From: JANXLO01 sp043762265
GTDB lineage: Bacteria; Armatimonadota; Chthonomonadetes; Chthonomonadales; Chthonomonadaceae
Direction: 5' to 3'
Assembly (NCBI GenBank): GCA_043762265.1
Contig: JAYUMV010000299.1
Span: 1 to 9,229 of the forward strand
Length of the DNA: 9,229 nucleotides
A program made the translations under genes and the position numbers. Of the stretch, positions 6,540 through 9,229 are shown in pieces. Each line of letters starts with the position of its first letter. The stretch's first letter is position 1. Below the pieces are notes generated by a model. That model was given only the letters and a program-made list of their open reading frames with translations. It was not told the DNA's origin and did not search any database.

Positions 6540-9038
6540 ATGACAAACCGACCTATCGCTCTGCTCACCCTATTCGCTTTTGCGCTCGCGGCGACGGCTG
6601 CTGTCGCAGTGCCGCCACATCATGCTGCTATGGCCACGAAGCCTGTTACTGCGAAAGCGGTTCGATTGATGATCGCCCCAGCTTCAGTGCATCTGGTCGG
6701 GCCGAAGTCGGCGCAGCATCTGCTGGTAACGGCCATTTTTGCGGACGGTTCGCAGCGGGATGTGACGGACAGCGCGACTTTTGTCAGTATTGCTCCCAAA
6801 GTGGCGACCGTGGTGAATGGGGATGTTTTGCCGAAGACGGATGGGGCGACGGCGGTGACAGCGAAGTGGAATGGGTTGATGGCGCGCGTGCCGGTCAGCG
6901 CGACGGGAACGCATCAGGAGGTCACCTACTCGTTTGTGGACGACGTGGTGCCGGTGTTATCGCGGTTGGGATGCAGTCAGGGGACGTGCCATGGGGCGGC
7001 TGCAGGCAAGGGCGGTTTTCGACTCAGCCTGCGCGGCTACGCGCCGGAGATCGATATCGTCTCCATCACCCGACAGTTAGGCGGACGCCGTATCAGCCGT
7101 GAGGAGCCGGAGAACAGCCTGTTGCTGCGCAAGCCTCTAGCGGAGGTTCCCCATCGAGGCGGCAAGCGGTTGGACAAGAACTCCCGTGAGTATGCGGTTC
7201 TGTTGGGTTGGCTGAAGGACGGTACGCCGGGACCGACCGGCAAAGAGGCGGTGCTGACGAAACTGGAGATCCTGCCCGGCGACCGGCAGTTGAACCCCCT
7301 GGAGAAGCAGCGCCTGCTGGTTCGTGCGACCTTCGCGGACGGCCGCACAGAAGACGTTACGGATCGCGCCCGCTACAACAGCAACGATGTGGCCCTGGCG
7401 ACCGTGGATGAGAGCGGACTGGTCACGATGCAGCGGGCAGGCGAGACCGCTATCACCACGAAATATATGGACAAAATGGCCGTGGTGCGCGTCCTGTCTC
7501 CGTTCAATCAGAAGGTGCCCGATGCGGCCTTCGCCGCTGCCAACAACTATATCGACCCGCTGGTCAACGCCAAGCTGAAGCAGTTGCATATCGAGCCGTC
7601 CGGCCTCTGCACCGACGACGAGTTTCTGCGCCGCGCCTATCTGGACGCGATCGGCACGCTGCCGACAAAGGAAGAGGCGCACTCTTTCCTCGATTCGAAA
7701 GATGCTCAGAAGCGCGAAAAGCTGGTGGATGCCCTGTTACAGCGTCCGGAATACGGCGAGATCTGGGCCTTGAAGTTCGGGGATCTGTTTGTGCTGCGCC
7801 GGGAATATATGCACCGCAAGTACGCTATGCTCATGCAGCAGTGGCTGGCAGAACAGTTCAACACGAACCGGCCTTGGGACAAGATCGTGACCGACATATT
7901 GACGGCGAGCGGCGATCTGGAGACGCATCAGGGCGGCTACTTCTTCGTCAGCCGCACCCCGCAGAAGCCGGGACAGGGCTACTGGGTGCGCGCCTCCGAG
8001 CCGACTGCCGAGATGACCGCACAGGTGTTTCTTGGCGCGCGCATTCAGTGCGCGAAGTGCCACAACCACCCGACCGAACGCTACACCCAAGACGACTATT
8101 ACCACTACACCGCGCTCTGGCAGCAGTTGACGGGTAAGGGCGAAAACGACGACGGCGTGCCGGAGAAACTGGTTTCGGAGGATAAGAGCGATATTCGCCA
8201 ACCGCGCACCAACGATGTCATGATCCCGCGCCCGCTCGACCGTTCCGACCTCGGCTTCGCCAAGGACGAGGATCGGCGCGTCAAGGCGGCGGCCTGGATC
8301 ACCCATCAGGACGATTTTGCGCGCAACATCGTCAATCGCTATTGGGCACGCTGTTTCGGCATGGGCATCGTCGAGCCGGTAGACGACATCCGCAGCACCA
8401 ATCCCGCCAAAAACGAACCGCTCATGCACGCCCTCTGCGACGATCTGCGCCAGCACCAATACGACCTGAAGTACCTGCTCGGCACTATCCTGAAGTCGCG
8501 CACCTATCAACTGACAGCCTTGCCGAACCGCAACAACCGGATCGACACCCGCCTCTTCTCACACTATCCCGCCCGCCGCATCAATGCGGAAGAGCTGCTG
8601 GATGCCGTCGCTCAGGTGACCGGCGTTCCCGACAAATTCGACGGGATGGGCCTCGGCGCACGCGCTTGCGAACTTGCGGACACCGAGATCCCCTCCCTCA
8701 TGCTCGACACCTTCGGCAGGCCACCCCGCGTCCAGCCCAGCGACTCCGAACGCACGTGCAGCCCCGCCATCAGTCAGGCCCTGGCCTTCCTGAACAGCGA
8801 GTTCATCCAGCAGAAGATCAAGTCCAACGACTGCGTGCTGACTCCGATGCTCAAATCCGCCAAACCCGACGCCGAGATCCTGGACACTCTCTACCTGTCG
8901 GCCCTCTCTCGTCATCCCACACCCGCCGAATCGACCGCGCTGCTGGACGCCCTCAAGCAGTCTCCCAAACGAGAAGAGGGTTTTCAGGACATCCTATGGG
9001 CCATCCTGAACAGCAAAGAGTTCCTCTTCAATCATTGA
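6540..9038 (+). CDS. Secreted DUF1549/DUF1553 (PSCyt2-PSD1) protein with Big_2 domains and two CxnCH motifs
   Basis: An 832-residue exported protein of a class abundant in Planctomycetota and relatives. Its biochemical role is not established; such proteins are often discussed in connection with polysaccharide use. A signal peptide covers residues 1-23 (hydrophobic core, cleavage likely after AVA). A first Big_2-like Ig domain covers about 40-125 (FADGSQRDVTD). Then comes a cytochrome-like segment with C145-SQGT-C150-H151, followed by GFRLSLRGY. A second Big_2-like domain spans about 238-321 (FADGRTEDVTD). DUF1549 runs from about 335 (NYIDPLV) and includes the canonical haem c motif C504-AK-C507-H508-NHP. 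DUF1553 runs from about 578 (DRRVKAAAW) through N599-RYW to near the C-terminus. The frame is open upstream to 6072, but that extension only translates repeats, and the ATG at 6540 precedes the signal peptide directly. No Shine-Dalgarno sequence is visible. The usual DUF1501 partner is not seen in the 191 bp left after the stop. Family call secure; haem attachment inferred. Confidence 0.93.
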   Translation: MTNRPIALLTLFAFALAATAAVAVPPHHAAMATKPVTAKAVRLMIAPASVHLVGPKSAQHLLVTAIFADGSQRDVTDSATFVSIAPKVATVVNGDVLPKTDGATAVTAKWNGLMARVPVSATGTHQEVTYSFVDDVVPVLSRLGCSQGTCHGAAAGKGGFRLSLRGYAPEIDIVSITRQLGGRRISREEPENSLLLRKPLAEVPHRGGKRLDKNSREYAVLLGWLKDGTPGPTGKEAVLTKLEILPGDRQLNPLEKQRLLVRATFADGRTEDVTDRARYNSNDVALATVDESGLVTMQRAGETAITTKYMDKMAVVRVLSPFNQKVPDAAFAAANNYIDPLVNAKLKQLHIEPSGLCTDDEFLRRAYLDAIGTLPTKEEAHSFLDSKDAQKREKLVDALLQRPEYGEIWALKFGDLFVLRREYMHRKYAMLMQQWLAEQFNTNRPWDKIVTDILTASGDLETHQGGYFFVSRTPQKPGQGYWVRASEPTAEMTAQVFLGARIQCAKCHNHPTERYTQDDYYHYTALWQQLTGKGENDDGVPEKLVSEDKSDIRQPRTNDVMIPRPLDRSDLGFAKDEDRRVKAAAWITHQDDFARNIVNRYWARCFGMGIVEPVDDIRSTNPAKNEPLMHALCDDLRQHQYDLKYLLGTILKSRTYQLTALPNRNNRIDTRLFSHYPARRINAEELLDAVAQVTGVPDKFDGMGLGARACELADTEIPSLMLDTFGRPPRVQPSDSERTCSPAISQALAFLNSEFIQQKIKSNDCVLTPMLKSAKPDAEILDTLYLSALSRHPTPAESTALLDALKQSPKREEGFQDILWAILNSKEFLFNH

Positions 9039-9051
9039 TACCTTCTGCCGA

Positions 9052-9077
9052 TGCCACGTACCGCTCGGTACGTGGCA
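9052..9077 (+). terminator. Strong hairpin after the DUF1549/DUF1553 gene
   Basis: Thirteen bases after the stop, TGCCACGTACCG (9052-9063) and CGGTACGTGGCA (9066-9077) are perfect reverse complements. In RNA this gives about 11 pairs with a GCTC loop. No T-run follows on either strand, so it may be a terminator without a U-tract, a transcript-stabilising hairpin or a protein-binding palindrome. Its position right after the gene favours an end-of-transcript role. Confidence 0.5.
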
Positions 9078-9137
9078 GATATATGGAATTAAGACCAATG
9101 CCGTTTAGATAAGAGCAAGCGGCCCCACCCACACGCC

Positions 9138-9189
9138 GGGCTAAAGCCCTGCGCTGGAGGCCTCCGGCCTAAGGCCCGCTGAAGCGGGC
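9138..9189. repeat. Cluster of short GC-rich palindromes (REP-like)
   Basis: Four adjoining palindromes fill 52 bp: GGGCT-AA-AGCCC (9138-9149), GGAGGCCTCC (9156-9165), GGCCT-A-AGGCC (9166-9176) and GCCCGCT-GA-AGCGGGC (9174-9189). The density is far above chance and the layout resembles dispersed extragenic palindromic repeats. The rest of 9039-9229, apart from the hairpin at 9052-9077, shows no gene. Confidence 0.65.
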
Positions 9190-9229
9190 ACCATTCTCAC
9201 TGCCCACAATTCGTATTGCTCTGCTTCTT

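Noticed and set aside
6194..6568. A 124-residue minus-strand frame between the divergent genes
   Set aside because: Its recurring TPVPF and GTGVR-like segments are translations of the inverted hairpin repeats, not a protein family.

Overview
The window holds two divergently transcribed units separated by a repeat-rich intergenic region of about 645 bp. The left, minus-strand unit is a two-gene operon. An uncharacterised protein of 592 residues with many membrane helices (5894 to 4116) overlaps by the four bases ATGA with a very large bacterial alpha-2-macroglobulin (A2M) that starts at 4119. The A2M runs off the left edge after 1373 codons with no stop. It keeps its thioester motif (C1177-T-E-Q1180), the segment equivalent to the bait region, and the aromatic start of the toroid domain. 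It lacks only its C-terminal part, which lies outside the window.

The right, plus-strand unit is one secreted protein of 832 residues (6540 to 9038) of the Planctomycete-type DUF1549/DUF1553 (PSCyt2/PSD1) class. It has a Sec signal peptide, two Big_2-like Ig domains, a CX4CH cytochrome-like motif, and a canonical CXXCH motif inside DUF1549. It is followed by a strong hairpin and a cluster of short GC-rich palindromes that reaches the right edge.

The intergenic region (5895-6539) carries most of the unexplained structure. It has two inverted copies of a ~35 bp hairpin repeat about 150 bp apart, three tandem 11-bp units between them, and three copies of a 12-base motif TGAAWTWYTGCA. Two of those copies sit inside TGTGA-N6-GCACA boxes placed 23 bp apart. 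The start of the 832-residue gene has no visible Shine-Dalgarno sequence. A TANNNT hexamer lies six bases before its ATG, which fits a leaderless transcript.

Organism: the DNA is GC-rich, DUF1549/DUF1553 proteins are characteristic of Planctomycetota, Verrucomicrobiota and relatives (also seen in Armatimonadota and some Acidobacteriota), and hairpin repeats are dispersed between genes. This suggests a free-living diderm bacterium of one of those phyla. I lean weakly towards Armatimonadota or the PVC group and cannot decide from this sequence alone.

Functional reading: both units encode cell-envelope proteins. The A2M is probably an anchored periplasmic protease trap, and its membrane partner is in the place where E. 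coli-type A2M loci carry a penicillin-binding protein (PbpC). The DUF1549/DUF1553 protein is an exported, possibly haem-binding protein of unproven function. Nothing in the window shows that the two units act together, other than the shared divergent control region.
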